Shown: one piece after another, positions 53,330 through 63,430 of the stretch | How positions within the stretch are numbered: position 1 is the stretch's first letter | Layout: each line of letters begins with the position of its first letter | NCBI GenBank assembly: GCA_013791775.1 | Contig: VMTE01000022.1 | Location: 1-64,000 of the forward strand | DNA length: 64,000 nt | Source: Hyphomonas sp. | GTDB taxonomy: Bacteria > Pseudomonadota > Alphaproteobacteria > Caulobacterales > Hyphomonadaceae | Direction: 5' to 3' | Notes under the pieces: generated by a model | Seen by the model: the letters and a program-made list of their open reading frames with translations, nothing else | What the model was told of the DNA's origin: nothing | Databases searched by the model: none | Position numbers and translations under genes: made by a program

Positions 53330-54112
53330 ATGTCTTACAAGACCCTGATCACCGAGATCGATACGGAAGACGGCTTTGCGGTCATCCAGATGAACCGGCC
53401 GGAGAGCCTGAACGCGCTGTGCGAAGAGATGATGACCGAGCTTTCGGCGGCGTTTGACCGCTTTGAAGCCGACAACAGCGTCCAGTGCATCATCTTGACC
53501 GGATCGAAGCGCGCCTTCTCCGGCGGCGCCGACGTCAAGGAGATCCAGTCCAAGACCTTCCCGCAATCCTACTATGAAGACTTCATCACCCGGAACTGGG
53601 AACGCGCCGCGCGCGCGCGCAAGCCGCTGATCGCCGCCGTGGCAGGCTATGCCATCGGCGGGGGCTGCGAGCTGGCGATGATGTGCGACATCATCCTGGC
53701 GGCCGACAATGCCCGCTTCGGCCAGCCGGAAATCCGGCTCGGCGTGATGCCGGGCGCCGGCGCGACGCAGCGTCTCACCCGGGTGATCGGCAAGTCCAAG
53801 GCGATGGAACTGTGCCTGACGGGGCGGATGATGGAGGCGGTGGAAGCCGAGCGCTGCGGCCTGATCAGCCGGATCGTGGCGGCCGACGACCTGATGACTG
53901 AGGCCCGGGAGCTGGCGCGGACCATCGCCCTGATGCCGCGCGCCGCCGCGATGATGACCAAGGAGGCCATCAACGCCGCCTACGAGACCTCGCTGACCCA
54001 GGGCATCCAGTTCGAACGGCGCCTGTTCCAGTCGCTGTTTGCGACCGATGACCAGAAAGAAGGCATGAGCGCCTACATCGACAAGCGCACCGCGCACTTC
54101 AAGGACCGCTGA
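53330..54112 (+). CDS. enoyl-CoA hydratase
   Basis: This 260-residue crotonase-fold enzyme has the oxyanion-hole strands AFSGGADVKEI (about 63-73) and IGGGCELAMMCDIILAADNARFGQPEIRLGVMPGAG with the two catalytic glutamates typical of hydratases (in the GGGCELAM and FGQPEIxLG segments). It should hydrate trans-2-enoyl-CoA in beta-oxidation or aromatic breakdown. The tail AYIDKRTAHFKDR is the usual end. A single gene, divergent from the ABC1 kinase and followed by rpsT. Confidence 0.93.
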   Translation: MSYKTLITEIDTEDGFAVIQMNRPESLNALCEEMMTELSAAFDRFEADNSVQCIILTGSKRAFSGGADVKEIQSKTFPQSYYEDFITRNWERAARARKPLIAAVAGYAIGGGCELAMMCDIILAADNARFGQPEIRLGVMPGAGATQRLTRVIGKSKAMELCLTGRMMEAVEAERCGLISRIVAADDLMTEARELARTIALMPRAAAMMTKEAINAAYETSLTQGIQFERRLFQSLFATDDQKEGMSAYIDKRTAHFKDR

Positions 54113-54151
54113 AAAAGGCCGGCCCGGACTGCTTTTCCGCGTACAACTCGG

Positions 54152-54178
54152 TTGACGCGTCCCCGGCCTTTATGTATC
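54152..54178 (+). promoter_or_regulatory. candidate housekeeping promoter of rpsT
   Basis: TTGACG (54152-54157) and a TATGTATC element (54171-54178) lie about 55 bases upstream of the rpsT start. Spacing is 13-15 bp, short for E. coli but within the range of the Caulobacter housekeeping consensus. Confidence 0.45.
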
Positions 54179-54229
54179 TCCCCGCCTTCGGCCTGACGGG
54201 GGACTTTCCCGGGGCTCCAGGAGTTTACA

Positions 54230-54493
54230 ATGGCGAATACTCGCTCTGCCAAGAAAATGGTGCGCAAGATCGAAGCGCGCACCGAGGTCAACAAGGCCCG
54301 CCGTTCGCGCGTGCGCACCTACGTCCGCAAGGTCGAGGAAGCGATTGAATCGGGCGACAAGGCCGCCGCCGCCGAAGCGCTGAAGGCTGCCCAGCCGGAA
54401 ATCATGCGCGCCGTGACGAAGGGCGTTGCCCACAAGAACACCGCCTCCCGCAAGGTTTCGCGCCTTTCGGCCCGCGTCAAGGCGATGGCCTGA
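54230..54493 (+). CDS. rpsT: 30S ribosomal protein S20
   Basis: This 87-residue highly basic protein has the S20 start [18 protein letters not shown] and the ending [18 protein letters not shown]. It binds 16S rRNA early in 30S assembly. CAGGAG precedes the ATG at 54230. The order rpsT-dnaA is the same as in Caulobacter, where it lies near the replication origin. Confidence 0.97.
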   Translation: MANTRSAKKMVRKIEARTEVNKARRSRVRTYVRKVEEAIESGDKAAAAEALKAAQPEIMRAVTKGVAHKNTASRKVSRLSARVKAMA

Positions 54494-54529
54494 CCGATAC
54501 CTGAAGCGCTGCGTCTGCAGCCTTTGAAA

Positions 54530-54565
54530 AGAGCCCGCCGGGACATCCCAGCGGGCTTTGTTTTT
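54530..54565 (+). terminator. rho-independent terminator of rpsT
   Basis: AGCCCGC (54532-54538) pairs with GCGGGCT (54551-54557), extended inside by GGGA/TCCC, and is followed by TTTGTTTTT. It ends the rpsT transcript and separates it from dnaA. Confidence 0.9.
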
Positions 54566-55016
54566 GCAACCGCGGCATGTTAGAAAACGGGTGCGGGCTT
54601 CTGACCGGAAGCACCCCGGAAAATCCCTTAAGGGGTCTTTACTTAAGGGTTGAACGGGGGTGTTGCATGGCTGCAAACGAGGTCAAAAAAACTGCTGTAT
54701 TCCACAGCCAAATGTGGAGGTTCGCAGTTGACAGAACTTCTGCGAACAAACGTGATTGGGCGCTCACAAAAATCTTTTTTTCGGCCCCAAGCACATGAAT
54801 TTTCTCTGCATTTTAGACACGGCCTACAAGTCAACACGCTAATTGCGGCGTTCAAAAAAAAGAGGGACTTGTAATGGATTTCTGTGCCGAATAGTTTCGG
54901 TGCTGCCAGCTAATTTCGTCCCGGTAAAGAGTATTTTTTGCGTTTCAGGCGGGGGCCTGCCGGGCGCGTCGAGTGCGAGTTGGAAAGAGCGATCAAAACT
55001 AGAAACGGGGTCGGTG
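54566..55016 (+). promoter_or_regulatory. AT-rich regulatory region upstream of dnaA
   Basis: About 450 bases without a supported gene. Elements seen: CCCTTAAG (54625-54632) and CTTAAGGG (54642-54649), an inverted repeat with two TTAA half-sites 15 bp apart; a CCACA/TGTGG pair (54702-54706 and 54713-54717) with a DnaA-box-like TATTCCACA; an 8-bp inverted repeat GTTCGCAG (54720-54727) and CTGCGAAC (54740-54747) with TTGACA (54728-54733) between; then A/T runs at 54685-54690 and 54774-54781. This fits a regulated dnaA leader and could include origin sequences. No cluster of consensus DnaA boxes or GANTC site was found. Confidence 0.55.
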
Positions 55017-56462
55017 ATGGACCGAAAGAGATTGTTTGCTTCTCGCGTAAATCAGGGAACCAAGAACGGCGGCGGCGACGATGCCACCGGACAGCGCATC
55101 TGGGAAGATGTGCAGGCCGTTCTTGCGTCCCGAATGGCGCGGGAAGAATTTGACCGCTGGATCGCGGAGCTGTGCCTTGTGGCGGAAGTCAACGGCGAGT
55201 TCCTGCTTGCAGCGCAGGATCCTGTGGCGCTGGACCGTGTCAACACGCGGCACAAGCGCGAGATCGAACGCCTCTGGGCGGGCATGGACCCGCAGGGCCG
55301 AGCGATCAGATTGATCTGTTGGCGGACGGCTCCGGCCGAACTGCGCGAACTGGTCGGCGATCCATGGGAAACCGTGGCTGATGATGACGGCGTTGCGGAC
55401 GCTCCGGCGGCGCAGACCGGCGGCCCGGCGATGACTTTCGAGAACCTCGTGGTCGGCCCGTCGAACCAGATCGCCGCCGAACTGGCCAAGCGGATTGCCG
55501 CCGGATTGCCGGCCGGCACGCCGATCACGCTGATCTACGGCCCGCAGGGTACCGGCAAGACGCATATCGTGCTGTCGCTGCGCGCTGATGTCGAGGCCCG
55601 CGATCCGAAGCGCAAGGTGGTCTACCTGACCGCCGAGGAATTCATGTCGGCCTATCTCGACGGCGTGAAGGCGCGCGACACGAGCGGACTGAAACGCCGG
55701 CTGCGGACCGCCGCGATCCTGATCGTCGATGACCTGCACCGCATCGCCGGAAAGCCGGGCACCGAGAACGAGCTTTACCAGAACATCCGCGAAGTCACCG
55801 GCAACGGCGGACAGGTGGTGTTGGTGGGCGATGCGGCGCCGGGTGAGACGGTCGGTTTCGGCCAGCGCATGCGCGGCGAGATCAAGGGGGCGACCGCCGT
55901 GGAGATCGGCCTTCCTGATGCCGCAATGCGGCGCGAAATTCTGACCCGTCTCGCCAGCCATATCACGGCGAGCCATCCTGACTTCCAATTGGGCGATGAC
56001 ATGATCCAGAAGCTGAATTCCGGAATCCGCGGACCGGGGCGCGAGCTGACCGGCGCGGTGTGGAGCCTGTTCACGGAAGCCAATTTCGGCGAGGAAACGC
56101 CGACGATGGACATGCTGGAACGGGTCGTCCGCCGGCATTCGGGCGAGCAGCGCGAGCCGACGATCGACGTGATCAAGAAAGCCACGCTGAAGATATTCCC
56201 GATCGGCAAGACCGAGCTGGAAGGCCCGAGCAAGATGCAGGCCTATGTCTATCCGCGCCAGATCGCGATGTACCTGTGCCGCACGATGACGCGCAAATCC
56301 TTCCCGCAGATCGGCCGGGCCTTCGGCAAGCGTGACCACACGACGGTTCTCTACGCCTTCCGCCGCATCAAGAAGGCCGTTCCGGACGATGTCCGCGTGG
56401 CCGAGGATGTCGCCAGGGTCGAAGCGCTGATCCTCGACCTGCTCGATAGCGGTCAAACCTGA
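55017..56462 (+). CDS. dnaA: chromosomal replication initiator DnaA
   Basis: This 481-residue initiator starts at ATG 55017. The order is domain I (about 25-100), a short linker, an AAA+ domain from FENLVVGPSNQIA (141) with Walker A GPQGTGKT (175-182), Walker B LIVDDLHRI (DD 238-239), and box VII arginines in IRGPGREL (Arg338, Arg342). The DNA-binding domain IV follows, ending QIGRAFGKRDHTTVLYAFRRI. The protein is clearly DnaA but divergent: GPQGTGKTH for the usual GGVGLGKTH and DDLHRI for DDIQFI. It melts the origin and recruits helicase. It heads dnaA-dnaN-recF, which is a common bacterial order though often not contiguous in alphaproteobacteria. Confidence 0.95.
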   Translation: MDRKRLFASRVNQGTKNGGGDDATGQRIWEDVQAVLASRMAREEFDRWIAELCLVAEVNGEFLLAAQDPVALDRVNTRHKREIERLWAGMDPQGRAIRLICWRTAPAELRELVGDPWETVADDDGVADAPAAQTGGPAMTFENLVVGPSNQIAAELAKRIAAGLPAGTPITLIYGPQGTGKTHIVLSLRADVEARDPKRKVVYLTAEEFMSAYLDGVKARDTSGLKRRLRTAAILIVDDLHRIAGKPGTENELYQNIREVTGNGGQVVLVGDAAPGETVGFGQRMRGEIKGATAVEIGLPDAAMRREILTRLASHITASHPDFQLGDDMIQKLNSGIRGPGRELTGAVWSLFTEANFGEETPTMDMLERVVRRHSGEQREPTIDVIKKATLKIFPIGKTELEGPSKMQAYVYPRQIAMYLCRTMTRKSFPQIGRAFGKRDHTTVLYAFRRIKKAVPDDVRVAEDVARVEALILDLLDSGQT

Positions 56463-56526
56463 GGCAAGGTAACGGGCCGGGCGTCGCGGGCGCTTGGCTT
56501 TTTCCCGAACTTGGTTAAGGGTCTCC

Positions 56527-56551
56527 AGCCCGCTCCCGCCCGGAGCGGGCT
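56527..56551 (+). other. hairpin in the dnaA-dnaN gap
   Basis: AGCCCGCTCC (56527-56536) and GGAGCGGGCT (56542-56551) form a perfect 10-bp stem with loop CGCCC. No U-run follows, so it may be an mRNA-processing or attenuation element rather than a terminator. Confidence 0.55.
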
Positions 56552-56648
56552 GATTCCCGGCATCGCCGGAAACCATGTGCGGACGGCAACAGAAACTAGA
56601 AGACTGGGCGCAGCTGCAAGGCGGCGCCCGCGATGGACGGACCCGAAG

Positions 56649-57770
56649 ATGAAACTGACGATCGAACGCAGTGCCCTGCTGGATGCGCTCAGCCACGTAC
56701 AGAACATTGTCGAGCGCCGGACGACGATCCCGATCCTGTCGAACGTGCTTCTCGAAGCCCGCAAGGGCGAGTTGCGCCTGACCGCCACCGACCTCGACAT
56801 TGAGGCGATCGACTCTGCCGAGGCAAAGGTTTCGCGCGAGGGCGCGGTGACCGCCCCGGCCGGAACGCTGTTCGATGTGGTGCGCAAGCTGCCGTCCGGC
56901 GCCGAAGTACAGATCGAGATGAACCCGGAAACCCAGCGCCTGTCGCTGACCGCCGGACGGTCGCAGTTCGAGCTGCCCACCCTGCCCGCCGCCGATTTCC
57001 AGACGATGTCCTCGGATGAAGGCAGCGTGCAGTTCAGCCTCGGCGCGCGCGACCTCGCCCGCCTGATCGACAAGACCCGCTTTGCGATCTCGACCGAGGA
57101 GACGCGCTATTACCTGAACGGCGTGTACCTGCATGCCGCCAAGAACGATGCCGGCAAGCCGGTCCTGCGTTCGGTCGCGACCGACGGGCACCGCCTCGCC
57201 CTGGCCGAACTGAAGGCGCCGAAAGGCAGCGAGAAGCTGACCGGCGTGATCGTGCCCCGCAAGACGGTCAACGAAATCCGCCGCCTGATCGACGGGCGCG
57301 AAGACGATGTGGCGGTGGAAGTGTCCGACACCAAGATCATCGTGCGCGCCGGCCGCGCTGTGCTGACCTCGAAGTTGATCGACGGCTCATTCCCGGATTA
57401 TGCCCGCGTCATCCCGAAGGGCAATGACAAGAAACTAACCGTTGACAACAAGGCCTTCGAGGCCGCCGTCGACCGCGTGTCCACCGTGTCGGCAGAGCGC
57501 TCGCGCTCGGTGAAGATGAGCCTCAGCGAAGGCCGCCTGACACTGGCGGTGAACCATGCCGAGACCGGCGCCGGCAACGAGGAGATCGAAGCCGAATACG
57601 CCTCGGACCCGATGGAGATCGGCTTCAACGCGAAATACCTGCTCGACATCGCCGGCCAGATCGAGGCCGACGAGGCCGAGTTCATGTTCAATGACCCCGC
57701 CTCCCCCGCCCTGGTGCTCGACCCGTCCGACGAGTCGGCGCGCTATGTGCTGATGCCGCTGCGGGTGTAG
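56649..57770 (+). CDS. dnaN: DNA polymerase III beta sliding clamp
   Basis: This 373-residue protein has the three repeated clamp domains. It starts MKLTIERSALLDALSHVQNIVERRTTIPILSN, has the domain 2 segment TRYYLNGVYLH and SVATDGHRLALAEL, and ends with the canonical VLMPLRV. Two copies form a ring on DNA that holds polymerase III. Start at ATG 56649. It is followed by recF after 28 bp. Confidence 0.97.
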   Translation: MKLTIERSALLDALSHVQNIVERRTTIPILSNVLLEARKGELRLTATDLDIEAIDSAEAKVSREGAVTAPAGTLFDVVRKLPSGAEVQIEMNPETQRLSLTAGRSQFELPTLPAADFQTMSSDEGSVQFSLGARDLARLIDKTRFAISTEETRYYLNGVYLHAAKNDAGKPVLRSVATDGHRLALAELKAPKGSEKLTGVIVPRKTVNEIRRLIDGREDDVAVEVSDTKIIVRAGRAVLTSKLIDGSFPDYARVIPKGNDKKLTVDNKAFEAAVDRVSTVSAERSRSVKMSLSEGRLTLAVNHAETGAGNEEIEAEYASDPMEIGFNAKYLLDIAGQIEADEAEFMFNDPASPALVLDPSDESARYVLMPLRV

Positions 57771-57798
57771 TGAGGCGGGCCCGGCGGGCCCAAACCAA

Positions 57799-58911
57799 AT
57801 GACCGCCCTTACCCGTCTCGCGCTGACTGATTTCCGGAACTATGAGAGCCTCGTTCTGAAGCTCGATGGCCGTCCGGTTTGTCTGTATGGCTCGAACGGC
57901 GCGGGCAAGACCAACCTGCTCGAAGCGGTCAGCCAGTTCGGGCCGGGGCGCGGCCTGAGGGCGGCGACACTGGCCGAGATGACGCGCCACGGCGCGCCCG
58001 GTGGATGGACCGTCGCGGCAACCCTCAACGATGAGCAGAAGATCGGCGTGTCGCTCGACCAGGGCGGCTCGGCCAAGCGGTCGGTGCGCATCGACGGCGC
58101 GCCGGCCAGTCCCGGCGACCTCGCCGAGCGCATGCGGATCCTGTGGCTGACCCCGGCGATGGACGGCGTTTTCCGGGGCGGCGCGTCGGACCGGCGGCGG
58201 TTCTTCGACCGGATCGTCATGGCGCACCAGCCCTCGCACGGGACCGCCGCGTCACGCTACGAAAAGGCGCTGGCCGAGCGCAACGCGCTGCTGGAGCGCG
58301 GGCATGTCGATCCGGCCTGGGCCGATGCGATCGAGGCGCGTCTGGCCGAGGCGGGCGCCGAGATTGCGGTCAACCGCGCGCTGGTCCTTGCCGAGCTGCA
58401 GGCGGCGATTGATGCGCGTCCCGAAGGCCACTTCCCGAAAGCGGATCTCGCGCTGGAAGGCGAGGCTGAAGCCGCCGCGCTGAAAGGCGACGATTTCCGC
58501 GCGATCTTCGACCTGCTGGTGGACGCCTACCGGTCGGGACGCCGGCGCGACGTGGCGGCGGGGCGCACCCTGAGCGGGCCGCACCGGTCTGATCTCGGCG
58601 TGATCCACCGGCCGTCCGGCGCGCCGGCCAGCGAAGCCTCGACCGGGCAGCAGAAGGCCTTGCTGATCGGGCTGGTGCTCGCCTCGGCGGGCGCCCTGTC
58701 CGGCAGCGGGGCGGGCCCGGCGCCACTGCTGCTGCTGGACGAAGCGGCCGCGCACCTCGACCCCGACCGCCGCACGGCGCTGTTCGGCGAACTGTCGGCC
58801 ATGAATGGCCAGGCCTGGCTTACAGGCACCGACGGATATTTATTCGAGACATTCGGCACGGCTGCACAGCGGGTTCGCGTGGGTGAATGTTCGGCGATTG
58901 TTGAGGCGTGA
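57799..58911 (+). CDS. recF: RecF DNA repair protein
   Basis: This 370-residue SMC-like ATPase has Walker A YGSNGAGKTNLLEAVS (about 30-45), the ABC signature region EASTGQQKALLIGLVLA, and Walker B LLLLDEAAAHLD. RecF binds gapped DNA and loads RecA with RecO and RecR. Length and order after dnaN are normal. The last 92 bases are overlapped by the 3' end of a hydrolase gene on the opposite strand. Confidence 0.95.
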   Translation: MTALTRLALTDFRNYESLVLKLDGRPVCLYGSNGAGKTNLLEAVSQFGPGRGLRAATLAEMTRHGAPGGWTVAATLNDEQKIGVSLDQGGSAKRSVRIDGAPASPGDLAERMRILWLTPAMDGVFRGGASDRRRFFDRIVMAHQPSHGTAASRYEKALAERNALLERGHVDPAWADAIEARLAEAGAEIAVNRALVLAELQAAIDARPEGHFPKADLALEGEAEAAALKGDDFRAIFDLLVDAYRSGRRRDVAAGRTLSGPHRSDLGVIHRPSGAPASEASTGQQKALLIGLVLASAGALSGSGAGPAPLLLLDEAAAHLDPDRRTALFGELSAMNGQAWLTGTDGYLFETFGTAAQRVRVGECSAIVEA

Positions 58912-59941
58912 CCTCAAGCAGCGGCTGGTCGAAACCCATGTCGTCTTCGCCGGTCCCGTCATCGGGGGGGGCAGCGGCAGCGGGCGCCTCATCGCCAAAC
59001 CAGCCGGCCTGCTGTTCGAACCAGCCGGTGAGGACCGGGTTCACGTCCTTGTGGCGCTTGTAGTTGAGGCCGTGATCGCCCCCTTCCAGCACATGCACGG
59101 CGGCCTGCGGAACGGCTGCGCGGAACTTCTCCACACTTGAGACGAGTACGGTCGGGTCCTGGTCCCCGAACACGGCGGCAACCGGAATGCCGGTGGCGGC
59201 CAAGGCCCGGAACGTATCCTCGCGGGCCGACATCGGAAAATGCCGGAACGTGGACAGCAGGGCCCGGCCATAGCCCTTGTACTTCATCTGCTCACGGACA
59301 TCCCCCTGCAGCCGGTCTTCCGGCGCGAGGCCGGTTTCGTCATACTGCGGATCACCCGCGATGGTTTTCAGGGCTACCATCCGCCAGATCCAGTCGCCGA
59401 TCACCGGCGTGCGGATGAGCGCGGCCAGGGTCTCGTCCGCACCGGCAATGTCGAGACCGGCCGGCACCAGCAGGAACACGCGCGCGACCCGTTCCGGATG
59501 GCGCACGGCGAATTCCGCCACGATGGGCCCGCCCATCGACAGGCCGACAAAGCCAGCCGGCTCGGTGATCGACAGCGCGTCCAGCAGCGCGAGCAATTCC
59601 CAGTCGTAGAAGTCGGCGTCGTAGCGCGAGTCCGGACGGTCCGACCAGCCGCGGCCGAGATGATCGAACTGCAGGACGCGGAAGCCGGCCTCGCGCAGCG
59701 CGGCGGCGTTCTGTTCGAAGATGAACCCGGGCGTCGAGTAGCCATGCACCATCACGATGAGCGGCGCGTCTTCGCGCCCGGTCAGCCGGTAGTGGATCCT
59801 GGCGCCGGGGAGCTGTGCGAACTGGCCGGGCGCGCGGGCGCGCTCGATCTCGTCGAGCGGCTTGAGGCTATTGCCCGCCCACCACCAACTCGCGCCGAAC
59901 GCGAAAACCAGCACGCCAAGACACCACAGGACCCACTTCAT
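58820..59941 (-). CDS. alpha/beta hydrolase, membrane anchored, overlapping recF
   Basis: This 373-residue protein has an N-terminal helix (about 2-22) and an alpha/beta-hydrolase domain: VHGYST (oxyanion), FDHLGRGWSDRP, nucleophile Ser135 in GLSMGG, an acid in FGDQDP and the catalytic His in GGDHGLNY. After about residue 315 the chain becomes low-complexity (Ala, Pro, Asp, Gly) and ends in an Arg/Cys-rich tail that overlaps recF antisense by 92 bases. An out-of-frame TGA at 58914-58916, just beyond the recF stop, could be the ancestral stop if one base was gained or lost. Substrate unknown. Confidence 0.85.
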   Translation of the reverse strand: MKWVLWCLGVLVFAFGASWWWAGNSLKPLDEIERARAPGQFAQLPGARIHYRLTGREDAPLIVMVHGYSTPGFIFEQNAAALREAGFRVLQFDHLGRGWSDRPDSRYDADFYDWELLALLDALSITEPAGFVGLSMGGPIVAEFAVRHPERVARVFLLVPAGLDIAGADETLAALIRTPVIGDWIWRMVALKTIAGDPQYDETGLAPEDRLQGDVREQMKYKGYGRALLSTFRHFPMSAREDTFRALAATGIPVAAVFGDQDPTVLVSSVEKFRAAVPQAAVHVLEGGDHGLNYKRHKDVNPVLTGWFEQQAGWFGDEAPAAAAPPDDGTGEDDMGFDQPLLEVTPQQSPNIHPREPAVQPCRMSRINIRRCL

Positions 59942-59975
59942 GCCACCCTCCCCTGACGGGCCGATGATGTCCGGT

Positions 59976-60434
59976 TCACCGGTGCGTGTCGAGCCAGATC
60001 CGCAGGCTTTCCAGTGCGGGGAGGATTTCCTGTACGCGGTCGGGCGGGAAATCGGCGGGAAGCCGGGCGAGGTCCGGGCCCAGCGCCTTCAGCGCCTCGT
60101 CGCGCGCCGCCCGGCCGGACGGTGTCAGGAAGACGCATTTGGCGCGCGCATCGTCCGCATCCGGATCGACCCGGATGAAGCCTTTCGCCTCGAGTTTCTG
60201 GAGCGTGTTGGTCATCGTGCCCCTGGTGACCTGGAAGGCCGCCGCCAGCCGCGCCGGCCCCCACCCATCGCCCAGCCGGACGCAGTGGTTGAGCAGGTTG
60301 AACTGGGCGGCGCTCAGGCCGTGCGGCAGCACCCGCTCGAACCGGCTGGCCGACAGCTGCGCGATGATCCCGATCTCGTTGAAGAGCTGGAAATAGAGGG
60401 CGCCGGACTCGGGCGGCAAACGGGACGGCTTCAT
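59976..60434 (-). CDS. MarR family transcriptional regulator
   Basis: This 152-residue winged-helix regulator has LSAAQFNLLNHCVRL, GPARLAAAFQVTRGTMTNTLQKLEAKGFI and the wing DDARAKCVFLTPSGR. Its ATG overlaps the stop of the nitroreductase gene (ATGA), so it is cotranslated with it. A dyad with the size of a MarR site lies within the nitroreductase promoter, suggesting autoregulation in response to a phenolic or electrophilic compound. Confidence 0.9.
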   Translation of the reverse strand: MKPSRLPPESGALYFQLFNEIGIIAQLSASRFERVLPHGLSAAQFNLLNHCVRLGDGWGPARLAAAFQVTRGTMTNTLQKLEAKGFIRVDPDADDARAKCVFLTPSGRAARDEALKALGPDLARLPADFPPDRVQEILPALESLRIWLDTHR

Positions 60435-61576
60435 GCAGACAGGAGGTCGCCGAGGGGGCGCCGGGGCGCATGGACGACGGGGTTGGCATAGCCGACACGC
60501 ACCAGCATCTGCAGGCGCGCGCCGCCGCCAATCAGCTCGTGCACTTCGCGGTAGAGACCGGCGATTTCCGGATATTCCTGCAGCGCCTGGCTCCAGGGAT
60601 GGATGGCGAGGCCCTGCGCAGCGACCTCCAGGGTCAGGCGCATATAGGCGCGGCCCGCCTCGATCTGGCCGGCGCGGGAGGCGCCGTCATTGGTGAGCCA
60701 GACGAAGGCGCGGGCGGAGGCGGCGCGGGCGCGGAACATGTCGAGGCCCTGTTTGAAAGCGGCGGAGTCCGGATCGGCGAGCGCCTCGCGGGTCACCGCG
60801 CCGACGAGGTGGCCGAGCCCCATCACCGGGCCTTCGAGGGTGAGGCCGTCGCGGTGCTGGTTGACCTCGGCGGGACCGATACGCATCACGTCGATGCTCT
60901 CCTGCATGGTCGCGGGGGTGAGCGATTCAATCTCGTGGCCGCGCCAGGTGAGGTCGCGCAGCTGGGCGGCGAGTGCGTCATTGCCGCAGGCCTCGGCCGT
61001 GACCCCGAAGGCCGTGCCGGCAGCAACGAGCGCGGCGAGTTTCGCCGCCTCGACATCGCGGGGCAGATAGACCTCGCGGTTGGTGAAGCGGGCCAGCACC
61101 TGCGCGAACAGCGGATCCGGCGTCGCCGCGCCTTCGACGAACCGGACGCGGGCAACGGGGCGCGCATCGAGGCGGCCGTCCAGCGCCGGCGCGCCCTCCG
61201 GGAAGGGCGTGACCTCGGCGGCGTACCCCTCTTCGGCGGCGGCGAGCCGGAGCAGCTCGAGGAAGGCGCCGCAGCCGATGAGGATCTGGCGGTCAAACGG
61301 ATCGGTGGCGGTCAACAGGCGGTCGAGATCGGCAAACAAGGTGAGCGCGTCCTCGCCCTCGAGGCGGACCTGCCAGGGCTGGCGGTTATGGGGATTGGGC
61401 GCCAGCAAGGCGTAGGACAGGAAGCGGCGGCGGAATTCGGTCTCCTGCCCGGCCACTCGCCAGGCCTCGCGGGCCGCACGGGAGGGCTGGTTCAGGGCGA
61501 CGAAGCCCCCCGCCCCCACCGCCGCGAGCACCACGCCGCCGCCGATCAGTTTCAGGACGCCGCGCCGGGATGCCAT
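60431..61576 (-). CDS. Tat-exported nitroreductase-family protein
   Basis: This 381-residue protein has a twin-arginine signal (SRRGVLKLIGGGVVLA, residues 3-18) and is therefore probably exported folded with its flavin. The body resembles the nitroreductase/Acg group: LLAPNPHNRQPWQVRLEG near residue 57, the ARVRFVEGA middle, and a late TNDGASRAGQIEAGRAYMRLTLEVAAQGLAIHPW segment. These proteins bind FMN, but the redox substrate is unknown. First gene of a two-gene unit with marR. Confidence 0.85.
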   Translation of the reverse strand: MASRRGVLKLIGGGVVLAAVGAGGFVALNQPSRAAREAWRVAGQETEFRRRFLSYALLAPNPHNRQPWQVRLEGEDALTLFADLDRLLTATDPFDRQILIGCGAFLELLRLAAAEEGYAAEVTPFPEGAPALDGRLDARPVARVRFVEGAATPDPLFAQVLARFTNREVYLPRDVEAAKLAALVAAGTAFGVTAEACGNDALAAQLRDLTWRGHEIESLTPATMQESIDVMRIGPAEVNQHRDGLTLEGPVMGLGHLVGAVTREALADPDSAAFKQGLDMFRARAASARAFVWLTNDGASRAGQIEAGRAYMRLTLEVAAQGLAIHPWSQALQEYPEIAGLYREVHELIGGGARLQMLVRVGYANPVVHAPRRPLGDLLSA

Positions 61577-61606
61577 CTGCCGTCTCCATTTGGTTTGATA
61601 TCTAAC

Positions 61607-61635
61607 TTTTTAGTTTGAATTCGAACTATCGTCAA
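61607..61635 (-). promoter_or_regulatory. promoter with a MarR-type operator for the nitroreductase-marR unit
   Basis: On the minus strand, TTGACG (61630-61635) and TAAAAA (61607-61612) are 17 bp apart. The spacer is filled by a near-perfect 18-base palindrome, TAGTTTGAATTCGAACTA on the plus strand (61611-61628). A repressor bound there would block RNA polymerase. Confidence 0.65.
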
Positions 61636-61687
61636 GACGGGGCCGCGCCGCGTGAGGTGGATTCTGGCGGCGCATCGCTTTAGGTAG

Positions 61688-63429
<1,742 letters not shown>

Positions 63430-63430
63430 A

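Noticed and set aside
54625-54649. Canonical CtrA box near dnaA
   Set aside because: The TTAA half-sites are separated by 11 bases, not the required 7.
54999-57191. Long minus-strand frame across dnaA and dnaN
   Set aside because: Spans two well-identified genes on the other strand and shows no domain.
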